Assembly: GCA_964598535.1 (NCBI GenBank)
Contig: CAZRCI010000004.1
Span: 62,001 to 126,000 of the forward strand
From: JALHMI01 sp964598535
GTDB lineage: Bacteria; Planctomycetota; Planctomycetia; Pirellulales; PALSA-1355
DNA length: 64,000 nucleotides
Direction of reading: 5' to 3'
Under the pieces are notes generated by a model. The model had not been told where the DNA came from and ran no database searches. It saw only the letters and a program-made list of their open reading frames with translations. The first letter of the stretch is position 1; every line of letters starts with the position of its first letter. The position numbers were made by a program, and so were the translations under genes. Below are positions 43,453-52,389 of this stretch, piece by piece.

Positions 43453-44586
43453 ATGACGCGCGTGGTGCTGCTCACAGCTCCCGGACGCGCAGCGATCGCC
43501 ACGCTGCTGGTGGCCGGCAAAGAAGCGACGCAAATGGTTGACCGCCTGTTTCAGCCCGCGGGACCGAAGACGCTCGGTCGCCAGCCGCTGGGGCGGATCG
43601 TGTTTGGGCGTTGGCCCACGGGTACGGCTGGTGAAGAAGTGGTGGTGTGCCGAACCGCCGATGAGCTGGTGGAGATTCACTGTCATGGCGGGGTTGCCGC
43701 GCCGGGCGCAATCATCAATTCCCTGGTGGTTGCCGGCTGCGAAGAGCTTGATTGGCGAAGCTGGCTTCGCGAGTCCGCGGCCGATCCGTTGGCGGCCGAA
43801 GCGGAGATCTTGCTGGCCGACGCTCCCACGGAGCGTACCGCGCGCATCTTGCTTGACCAGCGTGGTGGGGCGTTGCGTCGCGAACTGGCGGAAATTGAAA
43901 AGTGTCTCTGGGCTGGGGATTTGCCGACAGCCATGCGGCTTGTCGACGAGCTATTGGCCTGGGCCGATGTCGGGAGGCACCTGGTAAGGCCGTGGCGCGT
44001 GGTGCTCGCCGGGCGGCCCAACGTCGGCAAAAGCAGCCTGATCAACGCCCTGGTGGGTTACAAGCGGGCCCTTGTCCATGCCGCGCCCGGCACGACCCGC
44101 GACGTGGTGACCGCGGTCACAGCGATCGATGGTTGGCCGATCGAACTCACGGATACGGCAGGACTGCGAGCGGGCGAAGAACCGCTCGAAGCCGCGGGAA
44201 TTTTGCTGGCGCGCCAGCAGGCCGCCGCGGCCGATCTGCTGTTATTGGTGTTCGACCGTAGTTCGGACTGGAGCGAGGAGGACGAAGCGTTGTATCGAAG
44301 CTGGCCGGCGGCGCTTCGCGTCTTCAATAAGTGCGATCTGCCGGCGGTGGCGGACGCCTCGCTGGCGGATGTTGACGTCAGTGCGCAAGCGAGCACCGGG
44401 CTCGACGTGCTGGCCCAGGCGATTGTTGAGCGTCTTGTGCCGCTCGTTCCTCGGCCAGGCCAGGCGGTGCCGTTTATCGAGCACCAGCTCGAACTTCTGA
44501 AATCCGTCCGAACGTTGCTGGCGGCGGGGGAGGCCGTATCTGCCGGGCAGTTGCTGGCACAATTCTCCGGCCGAGCAATCAGCTAG
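43453..44586 (+). CDS. MnmE-like GTPase lacking the C-terminal CxGK motif (377 aa)
   Basis: The N-terminal part resembles the folate-binding domain of MnmE (LTAPGRAAIATLLVAG, VEIHCHGGVAAPG). The G domain is complete: GRPNVGKSS at 187-195, TTRD, DTAGLRAGEEP and NKCD. However, the protein ends with SGRAIS and lacks the FC(I/V)GK terminus that MnmE needs for tRNA wobble-uridine modification. It is about 70-80 residues shorter than MnmE. GGAGG lies just upstream of the ATG at 43453. It is the third gene of the obgE-coaX operon. It is more likely a divergent paralogue than the tRNA-modifying enzyme itself. Confidence 0.8.
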   Translation: MTRVVLLTAPGRAAIATLLVAGKEATQMVDRLFQPAGPKTLGRQPLGRIVFGRWPTGTAGEEVVVCRTADELVEIHCHGGVAAPGAIINSLVVAGCEELDWRSWLRESAADPLAAEAEILLADAPTERTARILLDQRGGALRRELAEIEKCLWAGDLPTAMRLVDELLAWADVGRHLVRPWRVVLAGRPNVGKSSLINALVGYKRALVHAAPGTTRDVVTAVTAIDGWPIELTDTAGLRAGEEPLEAAGILLARQQAAAADLLLLVFDRSSDWSEEDEALYRSWPAALRVFNKCDLPAVADASLADVDVSAQASTGLDVLAQAIVERLVPLVPRPGQAVPFIEHQLELLKSVRTLLAAGEAVSAGQLLAQFSGRAIS

Positions 44587-44759
44587 CACGTGGACGCCGC
44601 GGTGCCACGCTTGCTCTGGACGCAAGTTTCCGTCGCCGTCATACTTTGCCGCGAATCTGACCTCTTCGGCTTTCGGCCATTTTCGCGCGCGATCATTAAG
44701 ATAGCGTTGCGTTCGCGGCGAAGGCCTCACGATGCTCGCGGTTCAGGGAGGAACCCGAC

Positions 44760-46865
44760 ATGCGGTGGAATCTATCGCATTTTCAGTTAAGCGGTTGGCT
44801 GGCGTTTGTCATCTCGGTGACGCTGGTATCGTCATTGGCACCGAGAGGATCTATCGCGGCGGACGAGCCACCTGCGATTGAAGAACCCTTACCGGCCAGT
44901 CTCGAGGAAGAAGCCGACTCTGAGGAAACGGCGCCCGCGGGTGAAGATTCGCTCGCCGCTGAACCGCAGGCGGTGCCCGAGAGCGAGCCGTTTGTCGATC
45001 CGTATGCAGAGCCTGTCGAAGCGAGCAGTGCGCCCCTTGAATCGGCTTCCTCCGAGCCATCTATTTCAGAAGACGAGCCCAAATCGCTCGAAGACGCCGG
45101 CGAGCCAGCTCCCCTACCCAGGGTTGCCCCACCAGCGGATGACGCGGCCTCGACGCCGGTTCCATCCCACGGAGGCCAACCCAAGCTTGCGCTCGATCCG
45201 GCCAGTCTCGATGGTGTTCGCCCGGGAATCACGACGCGTGTAGAACTGCATAAACAGTGGGGCAAGCCGGTTCAGTCGCAACGTGTCGCCGGTGGCGCTC
45301 GAGAATTTTATGACCTCCAGGGGCTGGGTCGCGTGCAGGCCGCGATTTTTGCCGAGATCGTCAACTCACTGACCGTGCAGGTCGCCAAACCGATGCCGCT
45401 GACCGAAATCGCCAAGCGACTGGAGCTCGCGCCGTTCGAGCCGGCGGAGATCTTTGACGAAGCGGGGGAACTGTTAGGAGCAGTGTATCCTGAACGTGGC
45501 GTGTTGTTGGGTTACCTGCCGCGTTCGAAGCCGCCACAGGTGTTTCAGGTCGTCGTTGAACCGATCGACGCGCAGCATTTTGTAGCTCGGGCGGATGCGC
45601 GGCTCGACGGCCGATACGAGTTGGCGATTGCCGACGTGCAGCGGGCATTGTCGATCAGCTCCGATCATCCACAAGCTCTGCATTTGCATGGGGAACTCAT
45701 GCTGCGGTGCGGCCGGTTGGAGGAGGCGCTCCAGAGCGCCCAGCGCGCGGCGGATCTCGAGCCAGATGCGGCTGGGCACCGGCTGCTGGTTGCGCGAGCC
45801 CTGGCGACGGCGGGCGACTATCCGGCTGCGATCACGTGCCTGCGAGAATTGCTCGAGGAGCCAAAGCTCGAGGACTTGGACGCTGCCCGAGCCGCGTTGT
45901 ATTACGGCGACTATCTCGGACAGTCGGCGAAGCGAGACTTTGCTGAAGCACTCAAGCGGCATCAGCGCGCAATCGAGCTGGCCGAACCCTTGATGGCTTC
46001 GAAAGACCGTACGCTCCGCCGCGCGGCGAAAGAAGTGTTGCTGGGCGCGCATCTCGGCGTAGCCTACGACATCGGTCACGGGCATTGGCAACAAAAGACC
46101 AACGCTGTCGCCAAATGGGTCGATCGCGCGGCGGTCTTTGCAGAGGATTTGATGCGCAAGGAGAACGCGGGTTCCGAGCCGCGACTCGATGTATACATTG
46201 GCGCTCTCGCCGCGATTGCCGGTATCGATTCGCCGCCCGACGTAGCCAAGTGGGTCGCAGGTACGCGCACGCTGGGGCAAAAACTATTTGACGACGCGAG
46301 AGATCCGCTGCGCCGCGCTGAGATCGCCTGGCAGTTATCGCGCGCGCTGAGCGAAGCGGTGAAAATCGAGACCGATGGCGGTCGTGGCGATGACGCCTAC
46401 ATGCTGGGCACCGTCGCGTTGGCGCTGATGGACGAGGCAGCGCCGATTGCCACAGGGCTACCCACGTACAACTATCACCGCGGCCGGTTGTGTTACCGGA
46501 TCGGAGCGGCGTATGCCTTGGCCCGCAACGATCATGTGGAAGCGCTGGTTTGGTTCGAACGCGCCAGCCCGCTGCTAGAAGCTCCGGTGCCGGCGGCCGC
46601 TGTGGAGTCTGGTTCGCAGGGAGAAACGTTCGTCAGCATGGGGGTCTCCTACTGGGAGCAGCAATCGCGAGACGAAGCGCTCCGGCTCACCAATCAAGGA
46701 CTCAGGTTGATGGAGCTCGCTGTGGAGGGCGGGACGCTGGCGCCTGCGGCGCTCGCCGTGCCCTATGGCAATCTTTCAGTGATGCACGAAGAGTTGGGAG
46801 ATGCTGAGCAGGCCAAATGGTGTGCTGATTTGGCGCGGCGGTATGAGGGCTCTTCAAAAAAGTGA
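44760..46865 (+). CDS. Exported TPR protein with acidic N-terminal region (701 aa)
   Basis: A signal peptide (about 1-34) is followed by a Pro/Glu/Ser-rich stretch to about 130. A conserved block follows (SLDGVRPGITTRVELHKQWGKP), and then TPR-like repeats from about 270 to 690 (DHPQALHLHGELMLRCGRLEEALQSAQRA, ALATAGDYPAAITCLREL). It looks like a periplasmic or surface scaffold. No enzyme motif is seen. AGGGAGGAACCCGAC precedes the ATG. The gene follows the mnmE-like gene by 173 bases. Confidence 0.75.
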   Translation: MRWNLSHFQLSGWLAFVISVTLVSSLAPRGSIAADEPPAIEEPLPASLEEEADSEETAPAGEDSLAAEPQAVPESEPFVDPYAEPVEASSAPLESASSEPSISEDEPKSLEDAGEPAPLPRVAPPADDAASTPVPSHGGQPKLALDPASLDGVRPGITTRVELHKQWGKPVQSQRVAGGAREFYDLQGLGRVQAAIFAEIVNSLTVQVAKPMPLTEIAKRLELAPFEPAEIFDEAGELLGAVYPERGVLLGYLPRSKPPQVFQVVVEPIDAQHFVARADARLDGRYELAIADVQRALSISSDHPQALHLHGELMLRCGRLEEALQSAQRAADLEPDAAGHRLLVARALATAGDYPAAITCLRELLEEPKLEDLDAARAALYYGDYLGQSAKRDFAEALKRHQRAIELAEPLMASKDRTLRRAAKEVLLGAHLGVAYDIGHGHWQQKTNAVAKWVDRAAVFAEDLMRKENAGSEPRLDVYIGALAAIAGIDSPPDVAKWVAGTRTLGQKLFDDARDPLRRAEIAWQLSRALSEAVKIETDGGRGDDAYMLGTVALALMDEAAPIATGLPTYNYHRGRLCYRIGAAYALARNDHVEALVWFERASPLLEAPVPAAAVESGSQGETFVSMGVSYWEQQSRDEALRLTNQGLRLMELAVEGGTLAPAALAVPYGNLSVMHEELGDAEQAKWCADLARRYEGSSKK

Positions 46866-47137
46866 GTCAGCCTGCCGCCCTCGAAGAAAGCGGATCATGG
46901 TCAAGCCTCGGCCGAGTGTCCTGCAATTGATCGCGAGTGGCACTCGCTCCGCCGGGCGAGCCTGGTTGGCTGGTCGTTGGATTATTCGTGTCGTGCATCT
47001 GGTCGAGCGGGCTTGCGGATTCGGGGTACCGCACTGACCCCGAGTAAAATGGGCCGGATTGCGCCTTGTTTCGCGGGACCCAACGGGCCTAGAATTCCGC
47101 AAGCTTCAACCTTTTCCGCTTGTGGAGAATCGCCCGC

Positions 47138-47596
47138 GTGTTAGCTCGTTTTTTGCTCGCGATCATCCTGCTGCCGGTCGCCGAGATTGCCGTGCTGATC
47201 TGGCTGGCTGACGCAACCAATTGGTTGTTTGTCATCGGGCTGCTTATCGGGGCTGGGTTGCTGGGTGCTTACCTGGCACGTCAGCAAGGTCTGCGTTCGG
47301 TGGGACGACTGTCCGAGGAGTTCCGGCGCGGGCAGATGCCGGCCGACGCGATCGTTGACGCGATGCTTGTTTCGGTGGCCGCCTTGCTGCTGATCCTACC
47401 GGGATTATTGAGCGACGTGGTGGCAATCCTGCTGCTGTGGCCCGTCTCGCGGCGGGCGTTCAAGGCCGCTCTGCGGCGCGGAACGCGGGGGCGCGTAGTA
47501 ACTACGTACTATTCGAGCTTTGAACCGCGGCGCGATGACTTCAGTTCCCGCGATCCGCGCGATGAAATCATCGATGTGAAGGTCATCGAACGCTGA
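47138..47596 (+). CDS. fxsA: FxsA family membrane protein (152 aa)
   Basis: The protein is short and very hydrophobic with three to four membrane helices (about 3-24, 27-47 and 72-100) and a basic-acidic cytoplasmic tail. LLPVAEIAVLIWLA, LIGAGLLGAYLARQQGL and AALLLILPGLLSDVVAILLL are the FxsA family hallmarks. E. coli FxsA affects exclusion of phage T7 when overproduced; its normal role is unknown. The GTG at 47138 is preferred since GGAGA lies nine bases before it; a TTG at 47120 would add six residues. It converges with a transglutaminase gene. Confidence 0.85.
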   Translation: MLARFLLAIILLPVAEIAVLIWLADATNWLFVIGLLIGAGLLGAYLARQQGLRSVGRLSEEFRRGQMPADAIVDAMLVSVAALLLILPGLLSDVVAILLLWPVSRRAFKAALRRGTRGRVVTTYYSSFEPRRDDFSSRDPRDEIIDVKVIER

Positions 47597-47622
47597 AGCG
47601 AGTAAGATGAGCCGGCGAACGC

Positions 47623-48570
47623 TTAGCCCGGCGCTGAATTGGGTGAATCCGTCAGCGGCTCGACGTCGACAGAGACGCTCATCGAATGTTCGCCGCCGCC
47701 GAGGAATACGCCTTTGATGGGACAGACGTCGCTATAATCGCGTCCCCAGGCGACGGTGATGTGTTCGAGCGACGGTATGAGGTTGTTCGTCGGGTCAAAG
47801 TCGACCCAACCGAGTTCGGGGCACCAAGCCGAAACCCAGGCGTGCGACGCGTCCGCGCCGATGAGTCGTGGCTGTCCCGGCGGCGGGGTCGTCAGCAGAT
47901 AGCCGCTGACGTAGCGGGCTGGCAGGCCCAGCGACCTTAGGCAGCCGATTTGGAGGTGGGCAAAATCCTGGCACACGCCGCGGCGCATTGCCAGGACATC
48001 GGCCAGCGGCGTGCTCACCGACGTGGCCGTGGCGTCGTACGCGAAGTCGCGATGAATTCGGGCGGTCAGATCGAGATTGGCTTCGAGCCAAGGCCGTCCT
48101 GGAGCAAACGATTCGTGGGCAAGCTCCGCGAGCGTGGGCAGGGTCGCGATGTGTGGAGAATCGTAGATGAACTGACGTACCTCTAGGTCGTCGCCGATCG
48201 TTCGGCGCTGGAGCGCGACGATATCCTCCCAACGGGTTGTGTTACTAGGGATCGGCCGCTCGGCAGCCCGCAACTCGACCGCGGTGTGGGCCGTGACGGC
48301 GAGTTCCATGTGGCGGTCGTGAATCGTGAAGAACTGGAGGGGATTTCCGAAATAATCTCGACATTCTTCGACGCGGACGGGCATCGGTTCGATCACCAAC
48401 CGATGTGTCAAGCAGGTTTGCCGCGCCGTGTCGCGGGGACGCACGTGTAATTCGTTTTGACAGAGTGGCACCGCCTCGCTGTAGAGATAGCGCGTGGCGT
48501 GCACGATGCGGTAGCGGGCACGGGCCGCTGAGGCCGATCCGGGCGGCTTGCTTCTGGCCCTCATGTTCAT
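47623..48570 (-). CDS. Transglutaminase-like (cysteine protease fold) protein (315 aa)
   Basis: An N-terminal beta domain (YRIVHATRYLYSEAV, ELHVRPRDTARQ) precedes a transglutaminase core with the triad Cys200 (RRGVCQDFAHL), His243 (DASHAWVSAW) and Asp258 (WVDFDPTN). Such proteins act as peptidases or amide-forming enzymes. It overlaps the stop of the fusion gene upstream by four bases (ATGA), so both are coupled. In other bacteria this fold is a partner of alpha-E and ATP-grasp proteins, which fits its place as the last gene of the operon here. Confidence 0.9.
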   Translation of the reverse strand: MNMRARSKPPGSASAARARYRIVHATRYLYSEAVPLCQNELHVRPRDTARQTCLTHRLVIEPMPVRVEECRDYFGNPLQFFTIHDRHMELAVTAHTAVELRAAERPIPSNTTRWEDIVALQRRTIGDDLEVRQFIYDSPHIATLPTLAELAHESFAPGRPWLEANLDLTARIHRDFAYDATATSVSTPLADVLAMRRGVCQDFAHLQIGCLRSLGLPARYVSGYLLTTPPPGQPRLIGADASHAWVSAWCPELGWVDFDPTNNLIPSLEHITVAWGRDYSDVCPIKGVFLGGGEHSMSVSVDVEPLTDSPNSAPG

Positions 48571-51119
48571 CGCCGCGCGACCTCCGCCAGTTGATGAGCC
48601 GGACCGGCATGCACCAGATACTTGTGCGAAATGGCGTTGGCGAGCTCGCACAGCTTGACGCTGGCTTCATCGAGCAAGGCATCGAGTTTTAGACGGCGGC
48701 CGGACTCGTCTGGCTCGGCTAGCTTATGCGCGTTGGCCAGTCGCACGGCCGAGACGACACTCAACACCAGCCGTTGCTCGTCGCTCAAGAGCGGTTCGCC
48801 AGCCGTGCGGGGCAGCCGCTCGACATGATGGGCGAGCGCCGCCAGTTGGAAGGCGATCGCCCTGGGATTGGTTTCGTCGGTAAGGAGTAGATCCAATAGC
48901 GGCGCAAGCTGCAAGTTCGTCGCATAGCGGTTGCGATAAGTCATCGAGCTGTCGGCGATTTCCAGCAGTGCATCGAGCACGGCGTGTTCGCCGGTCGTGG
49001 AGAGCGCCAGCGTACCGCGCAAGAGCGAAATCGTCGCCAGTGCGCGTTCGATTCTTCGCCCCAGTTCGAGGAACTGCCATCCCGGCCCGCGGGTCATATT
49101 TTCGGTGGCCATGCCCGAGAATGCCGAGATATTGTAGATCGCCTGGTTGAGCATGGTCAGGATATCGCTGGAAGCGACGGCGCCGCGTCCCAACGGCGGG
49201 CGGAAGTCGTCCTCGATGCGCTTCAGGATGCGCCAGGTATCGAGCGAGACGCGGTCGCGTACGACCTTGGCCACGCGGGCAAGCGCCGCAAGAATCGACT
49301 GCATGCTGCCGGGTTGATGCTCGTCGTAGAGGAACTCCATCAGCAGAAGATCCATCGTGGCGACCGTGCCGGGGCCGGCGTTATTATCGGCCGGCGCGGA
49401 GAGCGGCCCGCATAACGCGCGATACAGCACGTTGAGTTCGGCCAGGCTACCCGGCGCGGCTTCGCTTGTGAGCCGGGTGACGATGCTGCGCAGCAGACGT
49501 GCGGCGCCTTCGGCGCGTTCGATGTGCCGGCCCAGCCAGAATAGGTGGTCGGCCACGCGGCTAGGAAGATCATTGCCGCTGCGGCGCGGTTCAACCAGGG
49601 CTCCTGGCGGCTGAAGGAGCGAAACGGGCGCCACGGGCCCGGCCGCCAGCACCCAAACGTCCTTGCTGCCGTGACCGACGAAGAGCGATTCTCCAAGCTG
49701 GGCTGGCGAAGCGCTGACGTGTGCCAGGGCGCCCGGCATAACGCGGTACCCCCCCTGCCCCGCCACGAGAAACGCTCGAAGCGCGATGTGTCCCGGTTTG
49801 ACCGAGGCATCGCTCCAGACTGGCGCGGTCGAGCGGACGACAAGCTCCTGGGCCACAAAGCGTGACGGCGTGGCCACGATTTGCTGGGCCAACTTGGCAC
49901 GCTCCGCGGCGTCGAGCGAGGCGGCATGTACCGGTTTGCGCCGGTCCGTGGGCACGGCTGGTCCGACGACCAGGCGCTCGAGATTATCAAGCACATAGCG
50001 CCGGGCGTCATCGTCGCCACACCACCAGGTACCGACGCTCGGAATGGCCAAGGGCTCGCCGAGCAGCCGCTCGCAGATTCGCGGCAGGAACGCCATCAAC
50101 GCCGGCGCCTCCACAAGTCCGCTGCCGAGCGCGTTGGCCACGACGACGCGTCCCGCACGCGTGGCGTGCACGAGCCCCGGGATGCCGACCGCCGAATGCC
50201 CGTTGAGTTCGAGGGGATCGCAATCCTGATCCATGACGCGCCGCAGTAGCGCATCGACCGCGACCAGGCCGCCCAGCGTTTTAAGAAACACGCGATTGTC
50301 GCGGACCGTCAGGTCTTCACCCTCGACGAGGGGATATCCCAGATAGCGGGAAAGGTAGGCATCTTCGAAATAGGTCGGGGTGCTCGGTCCAGGGCTCAAG
50401 AGCACGACGTGCGGCGAAGCCTTGTGCCGTGCGGCGAGCGAGCCCAGACGATTGCGCAGCTCGATGAAAAAGCTGGCCAGACGTTCCACCTGACAATGGT
50501 GGAAAATGTGTGGAACCATCCGGGAGATGACGATCCGGTTCTCAACGGCATAGCCCGGTCCGACCGCGGCCTGCGTGCGATCGGCGACAACCCACCAGGA
50601 GCCCGCGGGCGAACGCGCCAAGTGCGCCGCGTACAGATGCAAATGACAGTCGTCCGGAACGCGCATGCCGTGACACGGCCGCAGGAACTGCGGATTGGCA
50701 AACAGGATCTCCGGCGGTAGCAATCCTTCGCGGAGCAAATGTTGCGGACCATACAAATCGGACAGGATCGCGTTGAGCAGCCGGGCGCGTTGTGCGAGCC
50801 CTGTCGAAAGCAAAGCCCACTCGTCATGCCGCATTACGAGCGGCAAGGGATCGAGCTCCCAGCGGCGGTCGCGGCCATGCGGGTCGCCGTGGACGTTGTA
50901 GGTCAGGCCGTTCTCGTGAATCACGCGCCGCGATTGCTGCCAGCGGCGTTCGAGTTCATTGCGTCCCAGGGCGTCGAGCAGTTGAAAGAATTCGGTCCAC
51001 TGCGGCCGCATGTGGCCCGAAGCGTCGAGCAACTCATCGTAGACGCCCGGCGGCGGCGTGTAGCCGGCCAAGAGTTTGTCGCCAGCGGTTCGGCCAGGTG
51101 CGGCTGAGAGTGAAGTCAT
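48567..51119 (-). CDS. Circularly permuted ATP-grasp / alpha-E fusion protein (850 aa)
   Basis: Residues about 1-500 form a circularly permuted ATP-grasp ligase (DUF404/407 type) with YNVHGDPHGRDRRWELDPLP, ENRIVISRMVPHIF and the SKDVWVL end. Residues about 518-845 are an alpha-E domain beginning RVADHLFWLGRHIERAE. ATP-grasp ligases form amide bonds, so the pair may build a peptide tag or an amide-linked metabolite; alpha-E probably helps. The ATG at 51119 is chosen over a GTG five codons upstream. It is coupled to the transglutaminase gene after it and lies 269 bases downstream of the separate alpha-E gene. Confidence 0.9.
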   Translation of the reverse strand: MTSLSAAPGRTAGDKLLAGYTPPPGVYDELLDASGHMRPQWTEFFQLLDALGRNELERRWQQSRRVIHENGLTYNVHGDPHGRDRRWELDPLPLVMRHDEWALLSTGLAQRARLLNAILSDLYGPQHLLREGLLPPEILFANPQFLRPCHGMRVPDDCHLHLYAAHLARSPAGSWWVVADRTQAAVGPGYAVENRIVISRMVPHIFHHCQVERLASFFIELRNRLGSLAARHKASPHVVLLSPGPSTPTYFEDAYLSRYLGYPLVEGEDLTVRDNRVFLKTLGGLVAVDALLRRVMDQDCDPLELNGHSAVGIPGLVHATRAGRVVVANALGSGLVEAPALMAFLPRICERLLGEPLAIPSVGTWWCGDDDARRYVLDNLERLVVGPAVPTDRRKPVHAASLDAAERAKLAQQIVATPSRFVAQELVVRSTAPVWSDASVKPGHIALRAFLVAGQGGYRVMPGALAHVSASPAQLGESLFVGHGSKDVWVLAAGPVAPVSLLQPPGALVEPRRSGNDLPSRVADHLFWLGRHIERAEGAARLLRSIVTRLTSEAAPGSLAELNVLYRALCGPLSAPADNNAGPGTVATMDLLLMEFLYDEHQPGSMQSILAALARVAKVVRDRVSLDTWRILKRIEDDFRPPLGRGAVASSDILTMLNQAIYNISAFSGMATENMTRGPGWQFLELGRRIERALATISLLRGTLALSTTGEHAVLDALLEIADSSMTYRNRYATNLQLAPLLDLLLTDETNPRAIAFQLAALAHHVERLPRTAGEPLLSDEQRLVLSVVSAVRLANAHKLAEPDESGRRLKLDALLDEASVKLCELANAISHKYLVHAGPAHQLAEVARR

Positions 51120-51388
51120 TCCGGGTGTGGACACGGCCGAGGTTGTCGGCAGGGTGGATGGGTTCGTTGGATGATTCGTGCTTTGTCAGCGCTGGTTTTC
51201 GGGTTCGCGTTTCGCGAGAGCACTAGCTTACTTGTTTGCGCCAAACCGGTTGCGAGTTTGGCGCCGCCCGAATACATCGGGTTGACGCTGGATTGGCGAA
51301 GGGAACACACAACAAATATTGTTTCCGAGTGAGCCTCCGGTGAAAAGGGCAACACGCGCGCGATCGTGCCCGGTTGCCGTGTGCGGAT

Positions 51389-52375
51389 TTATTGCTGAAG
51401 GGCTCGTTGCATCTGACCGATGGGCCGTAGCGAGAAGAACGTCTCTTGGATCGTTTCGCCGACCTTGTTCAATTGTGCCTGGAACGCGTCGATGAATTCG
51501 TGCAGGCCCTGGTCGATGATCTCGCCAATTTGCAAGTAATCGAGATGGGAACGCAGCCGGCCCAGGCGTTTTTCGGGCATCGAGCGAAAATGCCCTCGTT
51601 GGCCACCGGTGATCGCCAGGAGCGATTCCTCGGCCTTGATCAAGCAGAAGTGAATTGCGCGGGGAAACTCACGGTCGAGAATCAGGAAATCGGCGACTTG
51701 GTGAGGCAGGATCCGACCGAAACGTTTGCGATACATTTCCAGCGCACTTGCGCTTTCGAGGAGGGCCGACCATTGGACCGTATCAAGCGGCGTGCCGACA
51801 TCGTCGACCTTTGGCAACAGGACGTAGTATTTCACGTCCAGGATGCGCGAGGTCTTATCTGCTCGTTCGATGAGCCGCCCCATCTGGGAGAAGTGCCACG
51901 CTTCTCCGTGCGACATCGTCGCCACGGTGATGCCTTCGAGTAGGTAGCTGCCGCGTTTGACCTCGTTGAAGAAGTCATAGGCGGTGTCGAGGACGCTGGG
52001 GTCGGTTCTGGCGGCGCGTACCATCAGGAAGAATTTGTTCAGTTCCTCCCACATCGAGGAACTGATCATCTCGCGCACCGTGCGCGCATTCTCGCGGGCC
52101 ATGCGGAGGCAGGATAGGATAGAGTTTGGATTGCGCTCGTCGAACGTGAGAAACTGGATCGCCTTTTGCCGATCGGGTTCGCCATAGAGTTCGGTAAACA
52201 GCTCATCGTCGCCGGTGGTGACGACAAGCGGAGCCCATTGGTCGGCGGGATGGCCCGACTCGGGGCCGACGTCCATCGCAAGCTGTAGATTGACCTCGAT
52301 GAAGCGCGCAACGTTCTCGGCGCGTTCCAGGTAGCGACTCATCCAGAAGATGGAATCTGCCACACGACTGAGCAT
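51389..52375 (-). CDS. Alpha-E domain protein (328 aa)
   Basis: This is a stand-alone alpha-E domain (DUF403): MLSRVADSIFWMSRYLERAE at the start, then FDERNPNSILSCLRMARENART, and RRGHF-like mid blocks with LQIGEIIDQGLHEFI. It is paralogous to the C-terminal half of the downstream fusion protein. Its role is unknown, but it is typically linked with the cpATP-grasp proteins. The ATG at 52375 follows GGGAG; the longer frame to 52765 is not plausible. It starts 14 bases after the stop of the first ATP-grasp gene. Confidence 0.9.
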   Translation of the reverse strand: MLSRVADSIFWMSRYLERAENVARFIEVNLQLAMDVGPESGHPADQWAPLVVTTGDDELFTELYGEPDRQKAIQFLTFDERNPNSILSCLRMARENARTVREMISSSMWEELNKFFLMVRAARTDPSVLDTAYDFFNEVKRGSYLLEGITVATMSHGEAWHFSQMGRLIERADKTSRILDVKYYVLLPKVDDVGTPLDTVQWSALLESASALEMYRKRFGRILPHQVADFLILDREFPRAIHFCLIKAEESLLAITGGQRGHFRSMPEKRLGRLRSHLDYLQIGEIIDQGLHEFIDAFQAQLNKVGETIQETFFSLRPIGQMQRALQQ

Positions 52376-52389
52376 GGTCGCACTCCCGC

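Noticed and set aside
43453..44586. Calling this gene mnmE
   Set aside because: The C-terminal CxGK motif needed for tRNA modification is missing, so only an MnmE-like call is justified.
46894..47037. Short frame (about 46 residues) between the TPR gene and fxsA
   Set aside because: It could be a small basic protein but has no clear ribosome binding site or conserved feature; too weak to list.
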